64,000 nucleotides of DNA from Alteromonas aestuariivivens (GCF_003367475.1 NZ_QRHA01000014.1:1-64000), one strand, 5' to 3'. Numbered from the stretch's first letter, positions 8,420 to 17,996 are shown. Numbers and translations: made by a program. The notes: generated by a model from the sequence alone, not told the origin.

Positions 8420-9304
8420 TTACCAACGGGCACGATAACCTCTGATATCAATGTGTACAAAGCCACCGTGATTAGATGTAGGCCGGTAACGGCCGAGCCC
8501 GCCTACATAGCCTGATTGCTTCATGAACTGTTCGAACACACCGTAAAGTATCGCCACATCATCAACTGTAAGCTTTCCATCGCCGTTAAGGTCGTCCATG
8601 CGGCCGTCCTTGTCATTATCGACATACAAATCAAACGCGTCGCCGTACTGGTGGCGACTGTGTCGGCCATTACCAATCGAGCGGTTGTAATACGGCGTAC
8701 GGTAACCACTAATAAACGAAAATCGTTCAGTAGTTATGCCGTTGTCGTTAACAAAGGTGAGCAACTGTTCGAGCATGGTGAGCGCTTCATTGGTGATATA
8801 AATGTATTTTGGAAAACCACTGGCCTGTTTACATATTACATCGCTGACCCTGACATGGGGCGTCAGGCTTTCGCTGAGTTGCGACTCACTGATTCTTATC
8901 AGCCCGGGGGGGGAACGGTATTGCTCAAGACCTTTGAACGGCTCCGAAGGATAGCTGCCAATCTCATAGTTGTTTAACTGAGTAGAATTTTGAGCATCAA
9001 AAGGCTCAAGTACAATCACCTTGAGCACAATATCGTCAACCCCGTTATGCTGCAACTTAACTGGGTACATCCCTGGCTGTTCCAGGGCGCGGGCTTTCCA
9101 GTTACCGTCTTCGGTTTTAACCAGTATTTCGCTCATACCGGTTATGGGGCTGGCTCCCTGAGGCAAAATTACCTTCAATTCACCACGAGGCATCAGCACC
9201 ACACTTCTGAGTGGCCCGCTAACTTCTACCTCAGCGTAGGCGTAGGTACCCGCCAAAAGCGCGAAAAACAACACCATTGGATAAGATCTACGTATTGTTT
9301 TCAT
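8420..9304 (-). CDS. M15-type murein peptidase, MepK/YcbK-like, with calcium-loop insert
   Basis: This 294-residue exported protein has a signal peptide (about 1-24), an N-terminal beta-rich region and a C-terminal Peptidase_M15 (YcbK/DUF882-like) domain. The zinc motifs are visible: S-R-H-Q-Y-G-D-A-F-D and V-H-I-D-I-R-G. Between them are acidic loops of the EF-hand/dockerin type, D-N-D-K-D-G-R-M-D-D and D-L-N-G-D-G-K-L-T-V-D-D. E. coli MepK cleaves 3-3 crosslinks made by LdtD, and the gene here overlaps an ldtD-like gene by 17 bases. The SD is weak, so translation probably depends on coupling. Confidence 0.8.
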   Translation of the reverse strand: MKTIRRSYPMVLFFALLAGTYAYAEVEVSGPLRSVVLMPRGELKVILPQGASPITGMSEILVKTEDGNWKARALEQPGMYPVKLQHNGVDDIVLKVIVLEPFDAQNSTQLNNYEIGSYPSEPFKGLEQYRSPPGLIRISESQLSESLTPHVRVSDVICKQASGFPKYIYITNEALTMLEQLLTFVNDNGITTERFSFISGYRTPYYNRSIGNGRHSRHQYGDAFDLYVDNDKDGRMDDLNGDGKLTVDDVAILYGVFEQFMKQSGYVGGLGRYRPTSNHGGFVHIDIRGYRARW

Positions 9305-10913
9305 GGCCAGTCATAGGTTGCTGAAGTTGTTTTAGCAACGCCGCATCGCGCCCGTACACATCAGGGTAAAAGTGGAGCCCATCCCTGGTCGCCATTGCGG
9401 TCCAGTACATAAGAAAGATATCCAGTGGTTGATCGAGGAATATTTTTTCTGTTTGCCGAGTCTCAACAATAGAAGCTATATCACCAGTCTGCCACTCTGC
9501 GTTTTGGGAAAGAATGTATTCGGCCAGTTCAAATGGCTTTTCCACGCGCACGCAGCCATGGCTGAATGTCCGGGTTTCACTGTCAAACAGCGATTTTGCC
9601 GGTGTATCATGCAGGTAAATGGCGTACTTATTGGGAAACATAAATTTAATTTGCCCCAAAGCGTTGTTTTCTGACGGTGTCTGAACGAACCAGTAGGGGA
9701 AGTTTTGTCGGTTCATCGAAGCCCAGTTTATGCTGGCGGGGTCAACCGGATTTCTGCGGTTATCCACCACAATAAAATCCTTTTGACTGAGGTAATCCGG
9801 GTCTCGCTTCTGCTTCTCTATGATGCCGCCGCCAATACTGCGCGGAACCGTCCAGGTTGGGTTCACAACGATATAGCGGAGCTTCTCCTTGAAAACGGGC
9901 GTTTTGGTGTAATCTCTGCCAACGATAACCCGGGTCTTCCACTGCAGGGTGCCTTCCTGATACAAAAACAATTCAAAACCGGCGATATTGACCACCAGGA
10001 ACCGCTCAGAAAGGCTGTTGTCCACCCAGCGTATCCGCTCAAGGTTCACTCGTATCTGATCAACCACTTGGTGGTAAGGGCGATTGAGCACTTCCAGGGT
10101 CTGGCGGCCAATGATGCCATCGGCACTGAGGCCATGGTGGCTTTGTAGTTGTCTTACTGAAGATACCAGTTCGTCATCGTACAGGGCCCCCACCAAATCC
10201 GACTGGCCTTCGAAATACCCCAAATTCGCAAGTTGCCGGCGCAAAGCCGGTACCGCCGGCCCGCTCTCGCCAGGGCGCAGGACCGTTTCAGACAGCTGTA
10301 CCTGCTCCTGGACACCGGACTCAGCGAGTCTGGAATAAAACTTTAGGGCGTCTTTCAGGCCCTGATATTGCGGTAATTTGGGTGATAAGTCAGACAACCC
10401 CTGATGCAAAGTCTGCTCTTTTACGTGCCTGAGCAACGCCGCTGCTGCCCCGGAAGGGGATACATTAAACAGTTCATAGTTCCAGGTCGGGGTCAGGGAC
10501 TGGGGGTTCACCTTACCTCGGATAAGATGAGTTGCGTACGTCATCACCGCATCAGTGAGCAAAATATCGAACTGGGCTTGCAAAGCTTCGTCAGGACTTT
10601 GCCTGATGTCGTTCAAAAATCTGCTGATTGTGTCGTAATGATAATCCTGCGGGCTCAGCCCTTCTGCCCCGGATTCACCAATCAGTTCTAATGCCTTGGC
10701 GGCGTAGACAAGGTCAGCCCAAATCGGCTCAAAACGATTGGCAGAATAAGCTGCAATAACCAATTCAGAAGCATGAACGGGCTGATTGTTAATAAAACGC
10801 CCTTCACCAATAACCAGCGGTTCAAGCTGTTGTTGTAAATATTGTCCTATGGTCTGTGCAGTTACTGTAAAATTCACGCTGATAACCAGACAACAAAGAA
10901 TGGCAATTCGCAT
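9288..10913 (-). CDS. ldtD: L,D-transpeptidase of the LdtD (YcbB) type
   Basis: This 541-residue protein begins with a signal peptide ending V-T-A-Q. It then has an N-terminal scaffold domain, a PG_binding_1 domain (L-G-Y-F-E-G ... A-D-G-I-I-G-R-Q-T-L, about 230-290) and a YkuD catalytic domain. The catalytic part shows H-D-T-P and the S-H-G-C-V-R-V motif with the nucleophilic Cys. It forms 3-3 (mDAP-mDAP) crosslinks in peptidoglycan. ATG 10913 has AGGA nine bases upstream and places the signal peptide at the N-terminus; a longer frame adds 18 unlikely residues. The order ldtD then mepK matches that in enterobacteria. Confidence 0.88.
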   Translation of the reverse strand: MRIAILCCLVISVNFTVTAQTIGQYLQQQLEPLVIGEGRFINNQPVHASELVIAAYSANRFEPIWADLVYAAKALELIGESGAEGLSPQDYHYDTISRFLNDIRQSPDEALQAQFDILLTDAVMTYATHLIRGKVNPQSLTPTWNYELFNVSPSGAAAALLRHVKEQTLHQGLSDLSPKLPQYQGLKDALKFYSRLAESGVQEQVQLSETVLRPGESGPAVPALRRQLANLGYFEGQSDLVGALYDDELVSSVRQLQSHHGLSADGIIGRQTLEVLNRPYHQVVDQIRVNLERIRWVDNSLSERFLVVNIAGFELFLYQEGTLQWKTRVIVGRDYTKTPVFKEKLRYIVVNPTWTVPRSIGGGIIEKQKRDPDYLSQKDFIVVDNRRNPVDPASINWASMNRQNFPYWFVQTPSENNALGQIKFMFPNKYAIYLHDTPAKSLFDSETRTFSHGCVRVEKPFELAEYILSQNAEWQTGDIASIVETRQTEKIFLDQPLDIFLMYWTAMATRDGLHFYPDVYGRDAALLKQLQQPMTGHENNT

Positions 10914-11235
10914 GGGAAATTGTCCTTTTGATAAATGGTTTGATCCAGACTGCGGCGGATAAGGCAAAAGTTGGGTGAAATTGACCCGGGATTAATACGG
11001 CTAAACTGCGTTTTGGTTGTATAGATTTTTAATAAATCAGCGCAGTCCCTCATTATCGCCCTACACTGAATACTTTAGTCATCATTGGCGATTCGGTCGA
11101 ACTTTACCAGCGGGATAGTGCTGAATCGAACCCAACTGATTGTTGTGGAAGAAATTACGAACTTCTTGTCCCTGTGACAGCCTCCTTGTTAAAGTGCAAT
11201 TACAACAAACTCAACGATAAAAAAGAATCAACACA
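10914..11235. other. Divergent intergenic region, 322 bases
   Basis: This holds the promoters of ldtD (leftward) and of the phosphatase gene (rightward). I found no convincing small gene, RNA or palindrome in it. Confidence 0.5.
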
Positions 11236-11763
11236 ATGACCTGCAAACGAAAGTTCACCACCATCGCATTCGCACTGGCGCTGCCGTTATTTTCCGTGAG
11301 CGCATCTGAACCCGATGTGCAACAGGCGTTGGCCTCACTGCTAAATTATCAGGTCAACACTGCCTCCATGGTGAGTTCCGGTCAGCCTGACAAAATTCAG
11401 TTTGAGGCGCTTGCCGCAAGCGGGGTTAGCGCTGTGATAGATTTGGTTCCCGGAGATCGTACACAAGAGCAGCAATGGATGCAGGAGCTGGGCCTGGATT
11501 ACCGAAACATACAGGTTGACTGGGATAATCCAACACTGGCGGACTTCGCCACCTACGTCGCATACCTTAATCAGTTCGAAAACCAGCCCGGCGGAACACT
11601 GACCCATTGCCGGAAAAACTGGCGTGGCGCTGTGTTTACCTACTTATACCGGGTCACTCAGTTAAACCACGAAGAATCAGTGGCTTATCAGGACATGGTG
11701 GCGATCTGGCAACCGAATGAAACCTGGCTCAAATTTATCGAACAGGTCAAAGCCGCCTATTAA
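11236..11763 (+). CDS. Exported Blh/DSP-like protein phosphatase
   Basis: This 175-residue protein has a signal peptide (about 1-22, ending S-V-S-A). It has the core of the bacterial dual-specificity-like phosphatase family related to Blh/DUF442: S-S-G-Q-P at the start, V-I-D-L-V-P-G-D in the middle and the catalytic loop H-C-R-K-N-W-R-G. The loop spacing, Cys followed by Arg five residues later, fits that family and not classical C-x5-R enzymes. K-N-W replaces the more usual small residues, so activity is uncertain. Export is also unusual for a phosphatase of this type. It has its own terminator and is not part of the ars operon. Confidence 0.7.
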   Translation: MTCKRKFTTIAFALALPLFSVSASEPDVQQALASLLNYQVNTASMVSSGQPDKIQFEALAASGVSAVIDLVPGDRTQEQQWMQELGLDYRNIQVDWDNPTLADFATYVAYLNQFENQPGGTLTHCRKNWRGAVFTYLYRVTQLNHEESVAYQDMVAIWQPNETWLKFIEQVKAAY

Positions 11764-11776
11764 TACCCTATTTCTG

Positions 11777-11814
11777 CAAAGGAGCACGTTACAACGTTTG
11801 CTCCTTTGTTTTTT
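11777..11814 (+). terminator. Rho-independent terminator
   Basis: CAAAGGAGCA pairs with TGCTCCTTTG around a 12-base loop and is followed by TTTTTT. It ends the phosphatase transcript and insulates the ars promoter. Confidence 0.9.
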
Positions 11815-11844
11815 CCTTTCTTAGCATGATTTAGTAGCGCCTCA

Positions 11845-11884
11845 TTGACATCTGAAATTTCATATATAACATAAACCATATATG
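11845..11884 (+). promoter_or_regulatory. ars operon promoter with ArsR operator-like dyad
   Basis: A perfect -35 TTGACA (11845-11850) is followed after 16 bases by TAACAT (11867-11872). The inverted repeat CATATAT (11861-11867) / ATATATG (11878-11884) covers the -10 region. ArsR-family repressors bind AT-rich dyads at this position, so autoregulation is likely; the assignment is inference. Confidence 0.65.
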
Positions 11885-11898
11885 TCAAGGGAGCATTC

Positions 11899-12231
11899 AT
11901 GTCACCACTGATCCTGTTCAAATGTCTGTCAGAAGACACCCGGTTAAAAATTGTCATGCTGCTCAGTCAGCATACCGAACTGTGCGTTTGCGATTTGCAG
12001 GTTGCGCTTGAAATCAGTCAACCCAAAGTGTCTCGCCATTTGGCCGAATTGCGCAATTGTGGGCTGTTGGAAGATGAGCGTCGGGGCAAATGGATCTATT
12101 ACCACCTGCACCCAGGGTTGCCTGAATGGATCATGGAACTGGTGAAACTCACTGCAGACAATAACCAAGATTATCTGTCAGAGTGCTGTACACGGATGAC
12201 ACCGGAAAATCCCCCCAAATGTGAGCGTTAA
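11899..12231 (+). CDS. arsR: ArsR/SmtB-family arsenite-responsive repressor
   Basis: This 110-residue winged-helix regulator carries the alpha-3 metalloid-sensing motif E-L-C-V-C-D-L, followed by the recognition helix Q-P-K-V-S-R-H-L and the wing segment R-R-G-K-W-I-Y-Y. A further Cys pair lies near the C-terminus (E-C-C-T). As(III) binding to the Cys residues releases the repressor from DNA. GGGAG stands five bases before the ATG. It is the first gene of arsR-arsC-arsH-acr3-arsN1 and lies directly behind the dyad promoter. Confidence 0.93.
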   Translation: MSPLILFKCLSEDTRLKIVMLLSQHTELCVCDLQVALEISQPKVSRHLAELRNCGLLEDERRGKWIYYHLHPGLPEWIMELVKLTADNNQDYLSECCTRMTPENPPKCER

Positions 12232-12232
12232 G

Positions 12233-12703
12233 ATGAAAATTTTGTATATCTGTACACATAACCGATGCCGCAGCATCCTGTCGGAAGCGATAACTAACCA
12301 CTTAGGGCAAGGCCTGATTGTTGCGAAAAGCGCGGGTAGCCAGCCAGTGGGTGAAGTTCACCCTTTGTCCATCCGGTATTTGCAAGAAGCGGGAATCGAA
12401 ACCCAGGGGTTGACCAGCCAGTCCTGGGACGATTTTGAAGGTTTTGAACCCGATCTGGTGGTAACGGTTTGTGACTCGGCAGCAAAGGAAACCTGCCCGG
12501 TGTGGTTTGGCAAGTCTGTTCAGTTGCATTGGGGGCTGGAAGACCCTTCCAAACTGTCAGGCGACGAACAGGAAATAGCCAAAGCATTCCATCGTACGAT
12601 AGACCTTACCCGTGCACGCGTAGAAGCGTTGCTGAAAATCGCGCGACTGGATCGCTCCCAGTGGGTGGCAAGTCTGGAAAAATTGGGGGCCAGACAACGA
12701 TGA
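12233..12703 (+). CDS. arsC: Arsenate reductase, LMW-phosphatase type
   Basis: This 156-residue protein has the LMW-PTP phosphate loop C-T-H-N-R-C-R-S (C-x5-R) at its N-terminus. A distal pair, [11 protein letters not shown], supplies the cysteines for the disulfide relay used by thioredoxin- or glutaredoxin-linked enzymes. It reduces As(V) to As(III) for export by the Acr3 pump. The ATG at 12233 is one base after the arsR stop codon; a GTG four codons earlier is possible. The stop overlaps arsH by four bases (ATGA). Confidence 0.93.
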   Translation: MKILYICTHNRCRSILSEAITNHLGQGLIVAKSAGSQPVGEVHPLSIRYLQEAGIETQGLTSQSWDDFEGFEPDLVVTVCDSAAKETCPVWFGKSVQLHWGLEDPSKLSGDEQEIAKAFHRTIDLTRARVEALLKIARLDRSQWVASLEKLGARQR

Positions 12704-13422
12704 AACCTTTAGATCCGAGTTTGCCGAATTTGGATGTATCACAGTTTGAAATACCGGCCACAGCCAACTTTAAAACGGATTTATCAACGCACAAACCGCG
12801 ATTTTTGTTGCTTTATGGTTCATTAAGGAAGCGGTCTTTTAGCCGTCTGGTGATTGAAGAGTGCGCCAGACTGCTTACCCGCATGGGTGGTGAAGTGCGC
12901 ATATTCGACCCTCAGGGCTTGCCGTTGCCCGACAGCGAGGAAGACAGCCACCCTAAAGTTCAGGAGCTGAGAGAATTGGTAATTTGGTCTGAGGGGCAAG
13001 TATGGTGTTCACCGGAACGTCATGGTGCCATGACCGGAATTATGAAATCCCAGATTGACTGGATCCCGCTGTCACTCGGAGCGGTACGCCCAACCCAGGG
13101 TAAAACGCTGGCCGTGATGCAGGTTGAGGGCGGTTCGCAATCTTTTAATGTTGTTAATCAGTTAAGGGTATTGGGGCGCTGGATGCGGATGCTCACCATA
13201 CCGAACCAGTCATCGGTGGCCAAAGCATTTTTGGAGTTTGATGATAATAATCGCATGAAGCCTTCAGGCTATTACAATCGCATTGTGGATGTAATGGAAG
13301 AACTGGTGAAATTTACCTTGCTGACCCGCGATCAGACAAATTACCTGGTTGACCGCTATTCTGAACGGGTGGAGTCAGCAGAACAACTCATGCAGCGCGT
13401 TAATCAGCGCTCGGCCGACTAG
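12700..13422 (+). CDS. arsH: ArsH, NADPH-dependent FMN reductase
   Basis: This 240-residue flavodoxin-like protein contains [13 protein letters not shown], the phosphate-binding loop of ArsH, and [11 protein letters not shown]. ArsH oxidises trivalent organoarsenicals and has quinone/azo-reductase activity. The start is taken at the ATGA overlap with arsC, which indicates translational coupling; a much longer frame upstream only shadows arsC. The length agrees with known ArsH proteins. Confidence 0.92.
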   Translation: MKPLDPSLPNLDVSQFEIPATANFKTDLSTHKPRFLLLYGSLRKRSFSRLVIEECARLLTRMGGEVRIFDPQGLPLPDSEEDSHPKVQELRELVIWSEGQVWCSPERHGAMTGIMKSQIDWIPLSLGAVRPTQGKTLAVMQVEGGSQSFNVVNQLRVLGRWMRMLTIPNQSSVAKAFLEFDDNNRMKPSGYYNRIVDVMEELVKFTLLTRDQTNYLVDRYSERVESAEQLMQRVNQRSAD

Positions 13423-13431
13423 GAGAATTTT

Positions 13432-14448
13432 GTGGGCATTTTTGAACGGTATCTTTCTGTGTGGGTTGCTCTGAGTATTGGCGCCGGTGTTGTACTGGGC
13501 AACCTTATGCCTGACGTGTTTCACGGTATTGCCGCTATCGAGTATGCGCACGTGAACCTGGTAGTAGCCGTACTCATCTGGCTGATGATTTACCCCATGA
13601 TGATTCAAATCGACTTTGCTTCGCTCAAGGATGTGGGTAAAAAGCCAAAAGGTCTGGTTCTCACCCTGGTGATAAACTGGCTGGTAAAACCTTTCACAAT
13701 GGCGCTACTGGGCTGGTTATTCTTCAAAGGTTTGTTTGCTGACTGGGTTGACCCCCAATCGGCGGGTGAATACATTGCGGGTATGATCCTGCTTGGAGTC
13801 GCCCCCTGCACTGCGATGGTATTTGTATGGAGCCAGCTTACCAAGGGCGACGCCAACTACACACTGGTGCAGGTGTCGATTAACGACATCATAATGATCT
13901 TTGCTTTTGCCCCTATTACCGCTTTCCTTCTCGGGATCAGCAACATACAGGTTCCCTGGGAAACCCTGATGCTTTCAGTGGTTCTGTATGTGGTAATGCC
14001 GCTTATAGCAGGAGCGGTTACCCGCAAAAAGCTCGACCGGGTGAATGATCACAGCCGCTTGAACAGTTTTCTGTCCACGCTCAAACCCTGGTCTATTGTT
14101 GGCCTGCTGGCTACTGTTGTCCTGCTGTTTGGCTTTCAGGCCCAGACCATTATTGAGCAGCCGCTGGTGATTGGTCTGATTGCCGTCCCCCTACTGATCC
14201 AAACCTACGGGATTTTCGCAATTGCCTACTTTGCAGCCAAACAACTTAAGTTACCTCACAATGTCGCAGCTCCAGCCTGTATGATCGGCACATCCAATTT
14301 TTTTGAGCTTGCCGTGGCAGTGGCCATTTCATTGTTCGGCCTGCATTCCGGTGCTGCGTTGGCCACTGTGGTTGGCGTGCTGGTTGAAGTGCCGGTGATG
14401 TTGTCGCTGGTGTGGTTCGCCAACCGGACTCGCCATTGGTTCAACTGA
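13432..14448 (+). CDS. acr3: Acr3-family arsenite efflux permease
   Basis: This 338-residue protein has about ten transmembrane helices. It has the Acr3 hallmarks: a P-M-M-I-Q-I-D-F segment after helix 2, the conserved Cys in [10 protein letters not shown] and the V-E-V-P-V-M-L Glu region near the end. It expels As(III) using the proton gradient. The start is GTG with GGAG six bases upstream. It lies nine bases after arsH and is the export step for arsenite made by ArsC. Confidence 0.94.
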   Translation: MGIFERYLSVWVALSIGAGVVLGNLMPDVFHGIAAIEYAHVNLVVAVLIWLMIYPMMIQIDFASLKDVGKKPKGLVLTLVINWLVKPFTMALLGWLFFKGLFADWVDPQSAGEYIAGMILLGVAPCTAMVFVWSQLTKGDANYTLVQVSINDIIMIFAFAPITAFLLGISNIQVPWETLMLSVVLYVVMPLIAGAVTRKKLDRVNDHSRLNSFLSTLKPWSIVGLLATVVLLFGFQAQTIIEQPLVIGLIAVPLLIQTYGIFAIAYFAAKQLKLPHNVAAPACMIGTSNFFELAVAVAISLFGLHSGAALATVVGVLVEVPVMLSLVWFANRTRHWFN

Positions 14449-14464
14449 TACACAAGGATTGTGA

Positions 14465-14956
14465 ATGAACATACGCCCTGCCCGCTCCACTGATATTTCG
14501 GCGATTTGTGACATCTATAACCGTGGGATTGAATCCGGTACCGGCACCTTTGAAACGCAGCTTCGCACTCCATCCCAGATAGAAAGCTGGCTGCAGGAAC
14601 AAGGTGCGTTTCCGCTACTCATTGCAGAACTGGATGACGCTGTCGCAGGCTTTGCCCGCCTTAGTGAATACCGAACCCGGCCCTGTTACCGTGGTATTGC
14701 CGAATTTTCTGTCTACCTGGATCTTCACGCACAGGGCAAGGGAGTTGGTACACAGCTGGTTTCACAGTTGTTGGAAAGCGCAAAAATCTGCGGATTTCAC
14801 AAAGTCATAGCACGAATATTCACCTTTAATGCCGCCAGCCGGGCTTTGTGCAAAAAGCTGGGGTTTCGGGAAGTGGGCATTTATGAACGGCACGGCCAGT
14901 TGGCTGGTAAATGGCTGGACGTTGTTGTAGTCGAGCGCCTGTTGCACCACCATTAG
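14465..14956 (+). CDS. arsN1: GNAT N-acetyltransferase, ArsN1-like (Pat/Bar family)
   Basis: This 163-residue GNAT protein resembles phosphinothricin acetyltransferases. It starts I-R-P-A-R-S-T-D, has the I-Y-N-R-G-I segment, the acetyl-CoA loop A-Q-G-K-G-V-G-T and the A-S-R-A-L-C-K-K-L-G-F-R-E-V-G region. ArsN1 proteins acetylate arsinothricin, an organoarsenical glutamine-synthetase inhibitor, and are found in ars operons. Its position 16 bases behind acr3 supports that role, but acetylation of phosphinothricin-like compounds or a general amine remains possible. It is the last gene of the operon and converges on the CHAT gene. Confidence 0.75.
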   Translation: MNIRPARSTDISAICDIYNRGIESGTGTFETQLRTPSQIESWLQEQGAFPLLIAELDDAVAGFARLSEYRTRPCYRGIAEFSVYLDLHAQGKGVGTQLVSQLLESAKICGFHKVIARIFTFNAASRALCKKLGFREVGIYERHGQLAGKWLDVVVVERLLHHH

Positions 14957-14970
14957 TTTTGCAACCTCCG

Positions 14971-17900
14971 TTAGGGCTGATTTCTGTCTGGCTGGGAAAA
15001 AAGACTGTAACCGGCCCAGTAAAATGGATGTTTGTAGCGGCCGCTGCTGGCAAAGAACCACTGGGTTTGTTGAAGCGCCTGGGCAACATCATTGTGGCGT
15101 TTAAGGTGGCGATAGAATTCAGCGCTGAATTTTGCCGACGCACTGTCTGCCAGGGGCCATAGAGTTCCAACAACCCGGTTGGCGCCGGAATTCAGAAAAC
15201 CTCTTGCCACGCTGTGAAGACCGTCTCCTGCGTGCAACTGGCCCATTGCTGTTGAGCATCCATTCAGAAACACCAGTTGATTGTTAAATCGATAAGAGAA
15301 TATCTCCTGAAAACTCACAAAATCGGCCACAGTCTGGCTCGATGAAGTGGGTTTGGCCAGCGACAAACCACCCAGAAGTGGGCGTTTCGGGTCAAAATGG
15401 TTGTGTGTGGAAATATGTAACACTGGTGAAGCTCTGACCATATCACTGAGTAAATTGGTCTTGTTTGCCTTGCGACCAACAAAGGCATTTACCTGCTGTG
15501 TACCAAAAACTTCGGTGATCGCACTGGCTTCCACACCTGACCAGGGCAGACTCGGTAACTGCGTTGTAAGTGAATTGTCAAATATCGGGCTTGCGAACAG
15601 GGAAACCCTCAAAGGCGGGTTTTCGGGCAAGTACTCTATCGTTTTCAGTGTTACGGTAATGGGTTGGATCAGCTTCACAGAGCGAATGAGTGGTTGCCCG
15701 TTCTCAAGCAGCAAGGCTGAAAACGGAACCAGATAGATACTCCCTTCAGGATACACCAGTAAAGTCTGGATATCAGACAATCCCGACATCGGACTTATCA
15801 ACTGTTTACTGGCTGTCTGTATACCAGACCAGGCATTGGACATGGGCGAAGTAAGGCTTTCATACAGGCCATTGTTGGATGTATCTATTTCGGATACCGC
15901 TCCCAGAGTGATCACCTGATGGAAGCCTCGTCGGACCCAGAACACGCCGTAGTCTTGTTGGGTTTGATAATACAACAACACCCCCTGCCCGTCTGGAAGC
16001 AGTTTTTTCAGGTCGTCAAGGCTGACCGTTTTAACACTGGGGGCAGAGTTTCCGCCTGATTGAGACTGGTTTTGCAGTTTTGCCAGCGCTGCGGTCAACC
16101 GGGCGGTGCCCAGCGCAAGACTGTAATCCTTTCCGTTAAAGAAATGCGCTTTTTCCAGTGCAATCAGATCCTCCGACCACGCATGAATTTGTGGCATCTG
16201 TGCCTTGAACCGAAAGCTTATCACCCGGGAACGCTGAACAAGGTCAAACGCCTTTGCGTGATCACCCCGTTTTAGCAAATACACCAGATGGACCTGAAAA
16301 AAGCTCATAACCTGCTGCTGCCACGCGGGCCCAAGCTCTGCCAGGTTAAGCTCCGATGCAACCTGCTCAATAAGTTCAATAACAGGGCCAACAAATTCAG
16401 ACTGGTTGTATTTTGAACTGTGACGTGCGGCTTCTGTCAGGGCGTTTAAACGCAGTGTGGGAGAAGCTCCGTGATCGGAATCCGCTACTGCCGCATCTAT
16501 CAAATGTTGCGTTTTTTGTGCATCACCCTGTTTGGCACTATGCGAAGCCAGTGCAAGATAAGCGCGTATCTTCACATCCGGTTGCTCGAGTTTATCGAGT
16601 AAACCAACCAGTTTATCAACCTGTGCTGAGGAGGCGCGGTTTAGTGTTATAAGCATGGACAGGGACTGTGCGCGCAGTTCCCGCCGTTTACCCGGTTCCA
16701 ACCCGGCTACAAATTCAGCTTGTTGATAACAGAGATCTGCCTCCCTTACTGCATCTTCGAATTTACCCGAACTGGTTAGGGAACGAGCCATCAGGCAATG
16801 CAGCTTAGCCTGCCAGTAGAGGCTGTTTTCTTCCGCCTGAGCCAGTGAGGCCTGAATAAAGGTTCTCGCCTGTATGTTCGCCCCAAGTTCAACGAACAAT
16901 TCACCCAGGTTTCTGTAGAGGTATAAACGGTATATGGGGTCTGGTTGTTGTTCCAGGATTTGCAGTGCCTGCAAAAAATGGATGATTGCGCTGTTGTATT
17001 TTCGCGAAGCCCGCAGCAACCAAGCGTTGTTGCTGTGAATCGAAATAATTTGCCGTGGGTGCCCGGCCTCAAGTGCCAGTGCGAGGGCTCGCTGCTCATA
17101 CTTTATGCCTTGCGCGAGCTCCGCTTCTGAACCTGAGCGGTAAAAAGAAACCAGCTGGGCGTGCCCGAGGTTATCATAGTACTCAGCCAACAATTGCGGT
17201 GGGGTGTCTGAAACATCAAGCTCAGACTTAAGCAATGCTTCAGCCTGGCCAAGCCGTTGCAGGCCTTGTTTCAGATTTCCTGCGGATAACTGTGAGCTGG
17301 CAGCAACTACCAGACGCTCAAAAACACCTATTTCCAATACACCTGAAGATTCTAGAGCTTCAGACCGGGATAAGTAGTATTCCGCTTTACTGAATGCTCT
17401 GTCATACAGTGCAGCTCGGGCAGCGAGCAGGTTACCGAAATGCTTTACTGCGGCATTGTGCTTTTGCGCATCAACCGACTCAACAAGAGTAAAAAGCTGG
17501 CTGTAGGATGCCGCCTGAAAACTGCTCTGCAAGGCTAGTTGCCAAAGCATTTCATCCGCATGCAGGCGTTGTTCTGACAAATTAAGGTAACTTTGGGCAA
17601 GATATACTTTATCCTCTCCCTGCTGCCAGCGCCGGGCGAGCTCCATGAGCGTTGTCGCGGTTTCTTCATCACGGAACTCTTTAACCTGTGGTACTCCGAT
17701 TTCTTTGCGGTAGCCGTACAAACACAACACAGGGCTTTTCGGGGTCAGGAAAACCAGGTAACTACCGACAAAACCAAACGGCAGGGATGAGGGCACCGGA
17801 TTACCATCCACTCCAGTGACCCGGATCTGACGGTGGTTGTCGCTAATCCGAAGGTAGCGCACTGTGTCGTCCGGCGTCAGTTGATAGAGTAAAGTCCGTT

Positions 17901-17985
17901 CTTCTGACGTCTCCAAACATTGGGCGTAGCTTGTTGTTTGAATAAGTAGGAAGAACAATACCGCCAGTATCGGTTCCGTTCTCAC
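14971..17985 (-). CDS. Exported TPR-CHAT (caspase-like) protein
   Basis: The start is GTG 17985, with AAGGGG six bases upstream, so that a clean signal peptide (about 1-22, ending S-Y-A) begins the 1004-residue protein. A small beta-rich domain follows, then a long array of TPR-like helices (about 100-620). A C-terminal CHAT domain (about 700-1000) has the caspase-type His in I-S-T-H-N-H-F (H861) and Cys in L-N-G-C-S-T-A (C910). CHAT proteases cut proteins and often act in regulated killing or signalling. Both catalytic residues are present. It is the last gene of the sigma/anti-sigma/peroxidase operon, 11 bases after the preceding gene. Its substrate is unknown. Confidence 0.85.
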   Translation of the reverse strand: MRTEPILAVLFFLLIQTTSYAQCLETSEERTLLYQLTPDDTVRYLRISDNHRQIRVTGVDGNPVPSSLPFGFVGSYLVFLTPKSPVLCLYGYRKEIGVPQVKEFRDEETATTLMELARRWQQGEDKVYLAQSYLNLSEQRLHADEMLWQLALQSSFQAASYSQLFTLVESVDAQKHNAAVKHFGNLLAARAALYDRAFSKAEYYLSRSEALESSGVLEIGVFERLVVAASSQLSAGNLKQGLQRLGQAEALLKSELDVSDTPPQLLAEYYDNLGHAQLVSFYRSGSEAELAQGIKYEQRALALALEAGHPRQIISIHSNNAWLLRASRKYNSAIIHFLQALQILEQQPDPIYRLYLYRNLGELFVELGANIQARTFIQASLAQAEENSLYWQAKLHCLMARSLTSSGKFEDAVREADLCYQQAEFVAGLEPGKRRELRAQSLSMLITLNRASSAQVDKLVGLLDKLEQPDVKIRAYLALASHSAKQGDAQKTQHLIDAAVADSDHGASPTLRLNALTEAARHSSKYNQSEFVGPVIELIEQVASELNLAELGPAWQQQVMSFFQVHLVYLLKRGDHAKAFDLVQRSRVISFRFKAQMPQIHAWSEDLIALEKAHFFNGKDYSLALGTARLTAALAKLQNQSQSGGNSAPSVKTVSLDDLKKLLPDGQGVLLYYQTQQDYGVFWVRRGFHQVITLGAVSEIDTSNNGLYESLTSPMSNAWSGIQTASKQLISPMSGLSDIQTLLVYPEGSIYLVPFSALLLENGQPLIRSVKLIQPITVTLKTIEYLPENPPLRVSLFASPIFDNSLTTQLPSLPWSGVEASAITEVFGTQQVNAFVGRKANKTNLLSDMVRASPVLHISTHNHFDPKRPLLGGLSLAKPTSSSQTVADFVSFQEIFSYRFNNQLVFLNGCSTAMGQLHAGDGLHSVARGFLNSGANRVVGTLWPLADSASAKFSAEFYRHLKRHNDVAQALQQTQWFFASSGRYKHPFYWAGYSLFSQPDRNQP

Positions 17986-17996
17986 AAAAAGCCCCT

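Noticed and set aside
12502-12700. N-terminal 66-codon extension of arsH
   Set aside because: It runs through arsC in another frame; the ATGA overlap start gives the normal ArsH length.
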